Source: QHWK01 sp035315685 | GTDB lineage: Bacteria; Acidobacteriota; Vicinamibacteria; Vicinamibacterales; CAVVIG01 | Assembly: GCA_035315685.1 (NCBI GenBank) | Contig: DATFXR010000218.1 | Span: 1-8,436, forward strand | DNA length: 8,436 bases | Direction: 5' to 3' | Part shown: piece by piece, positions 1 to 5,184 of the stretch | Numbering within the stretch: position 1 is the stretch's first letter | Layout: every line of letters begins with the position of its first letter | The notes under the pieces: generated by a model | Database searches by the model: none | What the model was told of the DNA's origin: nothing | What the model saw: the letters and a program-made list of their open reading frames with translations, nothing else | Translations under genes and position numbers: made by a program

Positions 1-354
1 AAAGTAGTACTCCTTCACGTCCTCGCCGTGGTTCCCTTCCCACGACGTCAGGCCGAAGTAGCGCTCCTTCAGGATCGGATCGTGCGTATTCCAGAACGCC
101 GGCGCGAACACCAGCAGTTGATAGCGATCGCAGATGCCGGCAATGCCGTCCTCGCCCCAGCGGTACGCCTTGCTTCGCGCCATGTCGTGGGTGAGAAAGC
201 GCCACGCGTCGCCGTCACTGCTGTAATCCTCGCGCACGGTTCCCCACGCACGATCCGAGACGTAGCAGCCCCACTTCCGCCACGGCGGAACGCCATGCCA
301 TGCGCGGACGGCGAGCCGGCGATGTTCAGCCGTGGAGGGCGATCCGCTCGGCAT
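1..354 (-). CDS. Glucosidase, GH63/MGH1-like, N-terminal part (cut by window edge)
   Basis: The reading frame begins at ATG 354-352 and runs off the left edge, giving the first 118 residues. Recognisable segments are WRKWGCYVSDRAWGTVREDY (about 25-44), ARSKAYRWGEDGIAGICD (about 58-75), DPILKERYFGLT (about 90-101) and EGNHGEDVKEYYF (106-118). These match my memory of the start of bacterial glucosidases of the GH63/mannosylglycerate-hydrolase-like group, which are usually 800-900 residues. Members hydrolyse alpha-glucosidic or glucosyl/mannosyl-glycerate bonds. Most of the protein, including the catalytic (alpha/alpha)6 barrel, lies outside the window, so substrate cannot be judged. No signal peptide is visible, so it is probably cytoplasmic. 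The ATG shares its A with the TGA of the upstream kinase-like gene, which implies translational coupling and one operon. No other start fits as well. Confidence 0.85.
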   Translation of the reverse strand, partial: MPSGSPSTAEHRRLAVRAWHGVPPWRKWGCYVSDRAWGTVREDYSSDGDAWRFLTHDMARSKAYRWGEDGIAGICDRYQLLVFAPAFWNTHDPILKERYFGLTSWEGNHGEDVKEYYF

Positions 355-980
355 CAGAGTCGATCCCGCTTCTCATAGGCAATCTCGACGAACGGCGGGA
401 GCGACGCGGCGCGAATCACGTCGAGCAGACTCTCGCGCTCGTGGAACTCCTTGTCGTCGCGGTCGAACACGACCGCGTTCGGATACCGCGGCGCCAGCCG
501 CCGGAACTCGTGGTCGATCAGGCGGAACCTGCCGACCATGTATTCCACCTCTTCATGCGATCGACCGCGCAGCCGGATGTGACGATCGATCGTCGCCGTG
601 CTCGAGGTGAGCACGACCGTCACGTCCGGATTCCACCAGTCGCCGATCGAGGCGACCTTCCGCAGCTCGTCGTGGTACTCGGGCGGATACTCGGCGATGT
701 GCGCCTCCAGCGTGATCCGCGCTCCCTCGATGAAGATGACCCTGCCGGGGCGATCGATTTCGGCAACCGCGCGATAGTTGGCATCGTAGAGCCTGGCGAA
801 ATATGCCGTCACGCCGATCGGGTTCTGTCCTGCCGCAATGTCCTCGAGCACGCCTGGAGCCCAGACGCCCTTCTCGCCTTCCCCGTACGAGCCGTGGTGA
901 TAGAGGTCGCCAAGCTGGCGCACCAGCGTGCTCTTGCCGATCCCGGGACCGCCGACGATCGCCACGCGCATCGCAGGCAT
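354..980 (-). CDS. P-loop kinase, deoxynucleoside-kinase-like
   Basis: This cytoplasmic P-loop protein starts with MPAMRVAIVGGPGIGKST; the Walker A motif GGPGIGKS lies at residues 10-17. Later come IFIEGAR (probably the strand carrying the base or acid, in the position of the dNK ERS region), DVTVVLTSS, an arginine-rich LID-like stretch RHIRLRGRSHEE and VVFDRDD near the end. The length of about 208 residues and the LID pattern suit the deoxynucleoside kinase fold, but the substrate cannot be assigned. Open reading extends upstream to 1109, into the divergent sugar-kinase gene. ATG 980 or 971 is preferred because the P-loop strand must lie near the N-terminus. The stop overlaps the ATG of the glucosidase gene by one base, so the two are probably cotranscribed. 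A role in nucleotide or sugar metabolism is only inferred. Confidence 0.8.
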   Translation of the reverse strand: MPAMRVAIVGGPGIGKSTLVRQLGDLYHHGSYGEGEKGVWAPGVLEDIAAGQNPIGVTAYFARLYDANYRAVAEIDRPGRVIFIEGARITLEAHIAEYPPEYHDELRKVASIGDWWNPDVTVVLTSSTATIDRHIRLRGRSHEEVEYMVGRFRLIDHEFRRLAPRYPNAVVFDRDDKEFHERESLLDVIRAASLPPFVEIAYEKRDRL

Positions 981-996
981 CTTAGCCGCAACTCGC

Positions 997-1004
997 GCTA
1001 TAGT
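997..1004. promoter_or_regulatory. Possible shared palindromic -10 for two divergent genes
   Basis: The self-complementary hexamer CTATAG (998-1003) reads TATAGT on the plus strand (999-1004), 7 bases before GTG 1012. It reads TATAGC on the minus strand (1002-997), 16 bases before ATG 980. Each is a fair match to a -10 element. No good -35 was seen on either side. The assignment is inferred from position. Confidence 0.45.
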
Positions 1005-1011
1005 GCCGGAC

Positions 1012-1710
1012 GTGAAAATTCTCGTCGTCGACATCGGCGGTACTAACGTCAAGGTGCACGCACCGGGACACCGGGCGCCGATCAAGATTCCATCCGGAGA
1101 CGCGCTCACGCCCGGAAAGATGGTGAAGGCCGTGCTCGAAGCGGTGGCGGATTGCCCGTTCGACGTCGTCTCGATCGGCTACCCAGGTGTCGTCGTGCGC
1201 GGCAAAGCGGTCACCGAGCCGGTGAACCTCGGTCGAGGGTGGGTCGATTTCAATTTCAAGAAGGCGTTTGGCCGGCCGGTGCGGATGGTCAACGACGCGG
1301 CCATGCAGGCGCTCGGCAGCTACAGGGGCGGCCGCATGCTCTTTCTCGGCCTTGGCACCGGACTGGGCTCCGCGCTGGTCCTGGATGGCGTGCTCGAACC
1401 GATGGAACTGGCGCACCTGCCTTACAAGAAAGGTCAGAGCTACGAGGACTACATCGGCAAGGCGGGCATGAAACGCACGGGCAAGAAGAAATGGCGCAGG
1501 CACGTGCGCGACGTCATCGAGCGCTTTCGAGTCGCGCTCTGCGTGGAAGACGTGGTCCTCGGCGGCGGCAATGCAAAATTGATGAAAGAGCTGCCGAAGG
1601 GCGTGCGGCTGGGCGCGAACGCCAATGCCTTTCTCGGCGGCTACCGGCTGTGGGACGACATGCGCAAGGGCTCACGATCCTCTGCTGGATCGCGCGGCCG
1701 AGGCCGATGA
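1012..1710 (+). CDS. ROK-family sugar kinase, polyphosphate-glucokinase-like
   Basis: The protein of 232 residues probably phosphorylates glucose in the cytoplasm using polyphosphate or ATP. Visible motifs are the phosphate-1 loop DIGGTN (7-12), IGYPG (55-59), NLGRGW (72-77), the sugar-binding and catalytic MVNDA (92-96; the Asp is the expected base), the second phosphate loop GLGTGLGS (113-120), ELAHL (132-136) and VVLGGGNAKL (181-190). The CxCGxxGC zinc motif of many ROK proteins is absent, as in polyphosphate glucokinases, and the length fits that subgroup. GTG 1012 gives MKILVVDIGG, the usual family start; GTG 1003 is an alternative adding three residues. No Shine-Dalgarno site precedes either. 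A TATAGT lies 7 bases before GTG 1012, so the mRNA may be leaderless. It diverges from the kinase-glucosidase pair, and released glucose is a plausible substrate. ATP versus polyphosphate use cannot be decided from sequence. Confidence 0.85.
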   Translation: MKILVVDIGGTNVKVHAPGHRAPIKIPSGDALTPGKMVKAVLEAVADCPFDVVSIGYPGVVVRGKAVTEPVNLGRGWVDFNFKKAFGRPVRMVNDAAMQALGSYRGGRMLFLGLGTGLGSALVLDGVLEPMELAHLPYKKGQSYEDYIGKAGMKRTGKKKWRRHVRDVIERFRVALCVEDVVLGGGNAKLMKELPKGVRLGANANAFLGGYRLWDDMRKGSRSSAGSRGRGR

Positions 1711-1716
1711 CCGTGC

Positions 1717-1722
1717 TATTCT
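1717..1722 (+). promoter_or_regulatory. Possible -10 element of a short transcript
   Basis: TATTCT lies directly after the stop of the sugar-kinase gene and about 190 bases before a strong terminator. It matches the -10 consensus at 4 of 6 positions. No convincing -35 was seen. It is proposed only because the stretch up to the terminator looks like an independent small transcript. Confidence 0.3.
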
Positions 1723-1831
1723 GAAGGCTCGGAATCGCCAGGCGCCAGGCGCCGGCGCAAGAAAAGGCTTCAAGCGACCCTGCTCTGCTGCGCAGAGCCC
1801 AACGACCTGGTCGCGGCCGGGAGGTGTATGC

Positions 1832-1861
1832 ATGGCAAACACTTACGGGGGCAGTCGCTAG
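1832..1861 (+). CDS. Putative 9-residue peptide ORF (MANTYGGSR)
   Basis: ATG 1832 opens a 9-codon frame closed by TAG 1859-1861. GGGAGG at 1819-1824 with a 7-base spacer is among the best Shine-Dalgarno sites in the window, much better than those of most large genes here. A second ATG at 1828 in another frame would give 32 residues that read into the terminator stem, but its spacer of 3 bases is too short. A leader-peptide or regulatory role would fit the flanking hairpins. No known peptide was recognised and real translation is uncertain. Confidence 0.35.
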   Translation: MANTYGGSR

Positions 1862-1882
1862 ACGGTCCCCACTCGTTCGACG

Positions 1883-1917
1883 ACGGCCGGCGTTCCAAGC
1901 GCCGGCCGTTTCCTTTT
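1883..1917 (+). terminator. Strong intrinsic terminator
   Basis: ACGGCCGGCG (1883-1892) and CGCCGGCCGT (1900-1909) form a perfect 10-bp GC-rich stem with a 7-base loop. The stem is followed by TTTCCTTTT (from 1909). It ends either the sugar-kinase transcript (stop at 1710) or a separate small transcript. The tail is on the plus-strand side. Confidence 0.8.
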
Positions 1918-1966
1918 CCGGCCTGAAACGTTTTTCGGTCATCCCTCACTACCCCTTTGACCGCGC

Positions 1967-1990
1967 TGCGGCGCCGGACGTGCGGCGCCG
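1967..1990. repeat. Two direct copies of TGCGGCGCCG
   Basis: The 10-mer occurs at 1967-1976 and 1981-1990, spaced 14 bases start to start. Its core CGGCGCCG is itself palindromic. It lies in the gene-free stretch before the kinase gene. A protein-binding role is possible but unsupported. Confidence 0.5.
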
Positions 1991-2038
1991 TGACCTGACC
2001 AGATCGGCCTCCTCTGAGAGCTGACCGGCGGCTGCAAC

Positions 2039-2057
2039 GGACGACAACGCGTCGTCC
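2039..2057. other. Perfect 7-bp hairpin
   Basis: GGACGAC (2039-2045) and GTCGTCC (2051-2057) are perfectly complementary around a 5-base loop. No T-run follows, so it is not an obvious terminator. It may be a structural or binding element upstream of the kinase promoter region. Confidence 0.4.
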
Positions 2058-2108
2058 GGCCGGCACACGCGCGCGACGCGGAGTCGTTTTTCGCGAACTC
2101 CACGGCAT

Positions 2109-2126
2109 CCGTGATCGAGATCACGG
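2109..2126. promoter_or_regulatory. CRP-like operator palindrome
   Basis: CCGTGATCGAGATCACGG is a perfect 8-bp inverted repeat around GA. It contains GTGA-N6-TCAC, the core of the E. coli CRP site. It lies 8 bases upstream of a TTGACA box and about 90 bases before the kinase start. The Crp-family protein encoded at 3725-4456 keeps the Arg-Glu-Arg recognition residues for GTGA, making it the natural candidate ligand. Binding itself is inferred. Confidence 0.6.
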
Positions 2127-2133
2127 TTCGCGG

Positions 2134-2139
2134 TTGACA
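2134..2139 (+). promoter_or_regulatory. Consensus -35 box TTGACA for the kinase-sigma operon
   Basis: TTGACA is a perfect -35 match. The -10 position 17 bases further on reads CAGGGA, which is poor. A weak -10 together with an upstream activator palindrome is the usual look of an activator-dependent promoter. The palindrome centre would lie near -52 if this box is used, which is not a standard CRP class I or II spacing, so the true start may differ. Confidence 0.45.
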
Positions 2140-2209
2140 GCCATCACACCGCGGATCAGGGAAACGCGTTCAAACTTTCCGTCATTAGGGTGCAAGGAGA
2201 GAGGGAGCA

Positions 2210-3169
2210 ATGCCGCGGGGTGATGACGAACGGCGTCGAACGCGCATCGATGAATTGGACCGGTATCAGGTCGTGGGCACGCTCGGCGTGGGCGGTATGG
2301 GAGTCGTGTTCGATGCCGTCGATACATTGACCCGGCGGCCGGTCGCGCTCAAGTTCTCGCTGGCAACGCCGCAGTCCGCCCACGCGGCGAAGCAGCGGCT
2401 CGATCGCGAGGCCGAAGCGATGATCCGCTCGAACGATCGCCGCGTCTGCACGGTCTACGACGTCGCCGACTGCGACGGGTGGCCGTGCATCGCGATGGAG
2501 CGCCTCGACGGGCGGACGCTGCAGGCGAAGCTGACCGCCGGTCCGCTCGACACGTTCGACGTCATCGACGTCGCCGCCGAAATCGCCGGCGCGCTCGCCG
2601 CCGTGCATCGCGCCGGCCTGGTGCACCAGGACATCAAGCCGGCGAACGTCTTCGTGACGACCGACGGTCACATCAAGCTGCTCGACTTCGGGCTCGCCGT
2701 CCCGTGTGGTTCGCTTCCGGCCGGACCGGGCTGGGGCTGCAAAACGGGACGGCCCAGCGTGCTCGGCACGACCAACTACATTTCGCCGGAGCGGATCCTC
2801 AGGCTGCCCGCCGATCCGCGCAGCGATCTTTTCTCGCTGGGCGCGGTGGTCTACGAGATGGCCGCCGGCCGGCCGCCCTTCGCCGCGCGATCGACTGCGG
2901 ACGCGCTCATGAACGTGCTCGAGAGCGATCCGCCGGCAATCGGCCGTCTGCAGTCCGCGACCGCGCGCGCCCTCGATCGTCTCGCTCGGACGTTGCTCGA
3001 AAAGGATCCGGATCTGCGGTGCCAGTCCGCAGCGGAAGTTCGCAAGGCGCTGTTGGCGCTGCGGAAGGGCCGATCGCATTCGGCTGGCCGCGTGACATTC
3101 CGCCGGTCAATTCACACCAGGAGTACACGCCATGACTCAGTCGACGCGACCTGTGCCCACGTTCACTGA
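2210..3169 (+). CDS. Soluble Ser/Thr protein kinase (PknB/Hanks type)
   Basis: This 319-residue eukaryotic-like kinase occupies residues about 19-285. It has the glycine loop GTLGVGGMGVV (23-33), ATP-binding Lys in VALKF (K48), the likely helix-C Glu in DREAE (E67), catalytic loop HQDIKPAN (139-146), DFG (159-161), activation segment ending GTTNYISPE (186-194), RSDLFSLG (204-211) and the closing Arg of DPDLR (R270). The catalytic loop has HQD instead of HRD, so it is not an RD kinase. No transmembrane segment, PASTA or TPR domain follows, so it is probably cytoplasmic. AAGGAG (2194-2199) precedes the ATG by 10 bases. The last 38 bases overlap the sigma factor gene, and residues after about 285 look like read-through without conserved sequence. 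The gene pairing suggests the sigma factor is its substrate, a partnership known for some ECF groups. Confidence 0.93.
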   Translation: MPRGDDERRRTRIDELDRYQVVGTLGVGGMGVVFDAVDTLTRRPVALKFSLATPQSAHAAKQRLDREAEAMIRSNDRRVCTVYDVADCDGWPCIAMERLDGRTLQAKLTAGPLDTFDVIDVAAEIAGALAAVHRAGLVHQDIKPANVFVTTDGHIKLLDFGLAVPCGSLPAGPGWGCKTGRPSVLGTTNYISPERILRLPADPRSDLFSLGAVVYEMAAGRPPFAARSTADALMNVLESDPPAIGRLQSATARALDRLARTLLEKDPDLRCQSAAEVRKALLALRKGRSHSAGRVTFRRSIHTRSTRHDSVDATCAHVH

Positions 3170-3758
3170 CAACGACGCGCCGTCCGATCGGCAGCCGACG
3201 ATGGAGCTTCTCGATGATGCGCGGAAGGGCGATCGTGCCGCGCGCGAAGAGCTGCTGGTGCGGAGCCTGCCGGCGTTTCAGCGCTGGGCCTCGCGCCATC
3301 TGCCGCCGAGCGCCCGCGACCAGATGGACACGTGCGACCTCGTGCAGAAGGTGGCGCTGCAAACGCTGCGGCGGCTCGCCGAGTTCGTGCCCGAGCACGC
3401 CGGCTCGATGTCGGCGTACCTGCGCAAGGTGGCCAAGAGCCGCGTGTGCGACGAGTTCCGCCGCATGAAGCGCCATCCGGGTGCGGTGGCGCTGGACGAA
3501 TGCCTGCCGTCGGAGCAGCCGAGTCCGCTCGCGGAAGCGATTCGCGCCGAGGAGCATCTCTCCTACGTGCGGGCGCTGCGCACGCTCCGCCCGAAGGATC
3601 GCAAGCTGTTGGTCGCACGCAACGATCTGGGCTGGAGCCTCGCGCGGATCGCCAAGCGTTTTGCGCTGCCGTCGGCGGCGGCGGCGCGGATGGCGGTCGG
3701 GCGGGCGCAGCGGCGACTGGCCGCTCAGCTCGCGTGCGGAATGGCTTCGTCGGACTGA
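3132..3758 (+). CDS. ECF-like sigma factor paired with Ser/Thr kinase
   Basis: The 208-residue protein has a sigma-2 region at about 35-115, with core-binding segment MDTCDLVQKVALQTLRRL and SAYLRKVAKSRVCDEFRRMK. A sigma-4 helix-turn-helix follows at about 145-200, with LRTLRPKDRKLLVARNDLGWSLARI in two stretches and RAQRRL at the end. It would direct RNA polymerase to a dedicated promoter set. In region 2.2 the usual acidic DAED/QE pattern reads D66-T67-C68-D69 and Q72-K73, so two acidic positions are lost and a Thr is present. AGGAG (3119-3123) lies 8 bases before ATG 3132, inside the kinase gene, giving a 38-base overlap and probable coupling. No anti-sigma gene is present; control by the kinase is the natural inference. 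The 3' end overlaps the convergent Crp-family gene by 34 bases. Confidence 0.88.
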   Translation: MTQSTRPVPTFTDNDAPSDRQPTMELLDDARKGDRAAREELLVRSLPAFQRWASRHLPPSARDQMDTCDLVQKVALQTLRRLAEFVPEHAGSMSAYLRKVAKSRVCDEFRRMKRHPGAVALDECLPSEQPSPLAEAIRAEEHLSYVRALRTLRPKDRKLLVARNDLGWSLARIAKRFALPSAAAARMAVGRAQRRLAAQLACGMASSD

Positions 3759-4456
3759 ACCGCCAGGTTCTGCAGCGTCGGCTGCAGGTACAGCCGAATG
3801 GCGCGCTCTTCGACCGCCAGCCCGCGGTCGACATCGGTCACATAGCCGCTCGCCCGGAGCGTTTTCATCGCACGGCTGACCGTCTCGCGCTCGCAGCCGA
3901 CCATGTGTGCAAGCTCGGCGATCGAGGGGCGTGGACGGATGACCATCCGTGCCCTCGTGTTCTCGCCCTTGTCGAGCGCGATGGTGAGCAGGCAGCGGAG
4001 CACACGGCCGTAGACGTCGAACATCGACAACGTGCGGATCTGCTCGGTTGCCCGCCGCAGCGCTCGTGCCAGCTGGGTCATGACCTTCACCGAGATGCCC
4101 GGCTGCTTCCTGACGAGCTTCACGAAGGCGTCCCGCGCAATCTCGAGGACTTCGGTGCGTTCGAGCGCGATCACCGTCGCCGAGCGCGGTGCCTCGTCGA
4201 TCAGCGCGATTTCGCCGACGAACTCCGGCCGCTCCAGAATGCGAACAATCGTTTCCTGCTGATCCCTGCCGAGCAGTGAGACCTTGACGCGCCCCTTGAG
4301 GACCACCAGCAGGTAATCGCCGTGATCGCCCTCGGAGAAGATGATGCTTCCTCGCGGATACGATTTGCGCCGCGATGCGCCCGCGACGATCTCGAGCTCG
4401 GCGTTCGCCAGATCGGCGAACAGGGGCACGTGTCTGAGAATCGAAACACTCTCCAC
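3725..4456 (-). CDS. Crp/Fnr-family transcription regulator, CRP-like
   Basis: This regulator has 243 residues from GTG 4456. An N-terminal cyclic-nucleotide-binding barrel (about 5-125) starts with ILRHVPLFADL and includes GRVKVSLLG and FVGEIALIDEAPRSATV. Its E82, R91 and S92 match the cAMP-contact residues E72, R82 and S83 of E. coli CRP. The C-helix has A-T where CRP has T127-S128, so nucleotide binding may be altered. The C-terminal winged helix contains CERETVSR (188-195), aligning R190, E191 and R195 with CRP R180, E181 and R185 that read GTGA. There is no FNR-type cysteine cluster. AAAGGA (4472-4467) precedes GTG 4456 by 10 bases. GTG 4510 is a longer alternative, adding 18 poorly conserved residues. 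It converges on the sigma gene with a 34-base overlap. Confidence 0.9.
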   Translation of the reverse strand: MESVSILRHVPLFADLANAELEIVAGASRRKSYPRGSIIFSEGDHGDYLLVVLKGRVKVSLLGRDQQETIVRILERPEFVGEIALIDEAPRSATVIALERTEVLEIARDAFVKLVRKQPGISVKVMTQLARALRRATEQIRTLSMFDVYGRVLRCLLTIALDKGENTRARMVIRPRPSIAELAHMVGCERETVSRAMKTLRASGYVTDVDRGLAVEERAIRLYLQPTLQNLAVQSDEAIPHAS

Positions 4457-4588
4457 CTGCGCGTGGTCCTTTGAAAGACGGCTGACACTCCGCCGACGCC
4501 ACCGTAGCACAAATCGGCTCGGCCCGAGAGGCCTCTGCGCTCGCGCGGTCGCGCGAAGGCTTCAGCCGAGCGTCTGCGGCGGCCGCGA

Positions 4589-4594
4589 TATAAT
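4589..4594 (+). promoter_or_regulatory. Consensus -10 TATAAT of the EF-P-like gene
   Basis: A perfect TATAAT stands 12 bases before ATG 4607, in the 150-base gap to the divergent Crp gene. The predicted start of transcription falls about 5 bases before the ATG, leaving no room for a Shine-Dalgarno site. No clear -35 was found. Confidence 0.65.
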
Positions 4595-4606
4595 CGGCCC
4601 TCCACG

Positions 4607-5182
4607 ATGGCCGGCCAGCTCGAAGCGATCGAGATCAAGCGGAAGATGTTCTTCGAATTCGAGGACGCGCCCTACCACTGCCTCGACGTGGACATCTCGA
4701 AACCGACCGCGCGCGGCGGCCAGACGCTGGTCCGCATCAAGATGCGCAATCTGATCACGCGCGCGGTGTTCGATCGCACCTTCAAGGCCGGCGACAAGTT
4801 CCGGGAGCCGGATCTCATCACGGTACCGGCGTCGTTTCTCTACGCCGACGCGGACGGCCACCACTTCATGGACCAGGAGAGCTTCGAGACCCTGACGCTG
4901 CGGCCGGAGTTGATCGGCGACGACCGGCTGCTGCTCGTCGACAACGTGATGGTGCAGATCCAGAAGTACAACGGCAACCCGATCGGCGTCCAGTTCCCGC
5001 CGCATGTCGAGCTCACCGTCACCTCCACGGAGCCTGCGGTCCGCGGTGACACGGCGAGCGGCGGCGCCACCAAGGCCGCCACGCTCGAGACTGGCCTGGA
5101 AATCCGCGTGCCGCTGTTCATCAAGGAAGGCGAGAGGGTGAGGGTGCACACGGAGACGCGGGAGTTTGCGGGCCGCGCCTGA
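4607..5182 (+). CDS. yeiP: Elongation factor P family protein, YeiP/EfpL type
   Basis: This 191-residue translation factor has the three EF-P domains: the KOW-like N-terminal domain (about 1-67), a first OB domain (about 70-132, with FMDQESFETLTL) and a C-terminal OB domain (about 135-190, with TASGGATKAATLETGLEI and RVRVHTETREF). EF-P binds ribosomes stalled on polyproline and assists peptide-bond formation. The tip loop, where canonical EF-P carries a modified Lys in PGKG, reads SKPTARGGQTL with R36 at the tip. That is the loop of E. coli YeiP (EfpL), not of the lysine-modified EF-P. The ending HTETREFAGRA also resembles YeiP. No modification enzyme gene (epmA, epmB, earP or ymfI type) is nearby. 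It starts at ATG 4607, 12 bases after TATAAT, and has no Shine-Dalgarno site. It stands alone, convergent with the transporter gene. Family confidence is high, the YeiP subgroup somewhat lower. Confidence 0.88.
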   Translation: MAGQLEAIEIKRKMFFEFEDAPYHCLDVDISKPTARGGQTLVRIKMRNLITRAVFDRTFKAGDKFREPDLITVPASFLYADADGHHFMDQESFETLTLRPELIGDDRLLLVDNVMVQIQKYNGNPIGVQFPPHVELTVTSTEPAVRGDTASGGATKAATLETGLEIRVPLFIKEGERVRVHTETREFAGRA

Positions 5183-5184
5183 GA

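Larger units (their letters stand above)
1724..1917 (+). ncRNA. Candidate small structured transcript ending at an intrinsic terminator
   Basis: The stretch has nested pairing. GCGACC (1774-1779) can pair with GGTCGC (1809-1814), enclosing the hairpin GCTCTG/CAGAGC (1782-1787 with 1793-1798). A perfect Shine-Dalgarno site, a 9-codon ORF and then a strong hairpin with a T-rich tail follow. GCCGGCGC (1751-1758) is complementary to GCGCCGGC in the right arm of the terminator, so an alternative fold is possible. I compared it from memory with 6S RNA, SRP RNA, tmRNA and RNase P and found no match. It could equally be the 3' untranslated region of the sugar-kinase mRNA. Confidence 0.4.

Noticed and set aside
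300..1046. Plus-strand open frame of 248 codons opposite the P-loop kinase gene
   Set aside because: It is antisense to a gene with a clear Walker A motif and has no recognisable domain of its own.
1724..1917. tmRNA or 6S RNA
   Set aside because: The short ORF does not end in the usual hydrophobic LAA-type tag, no tRNA-like ends are present, and the two ends do not pair into the long 6S stem.
2156..3079. Minus-strand open frame of 307 codons opposite the kinase
   Set aside because: The plus-strand frame carries every kinase motif, and the reverse frame is a compositional shadow.
2907..4502. Long open frame of 531 codons on the minus strand across the kinase, sigma and Crp genes
   Set aside because: It is antisense to or out of frame with three genes that show clear family motifs. 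Its translation is rich in Arg, Ala, Gly and Pro, has no recognisable domain, and follows from the high GC content.
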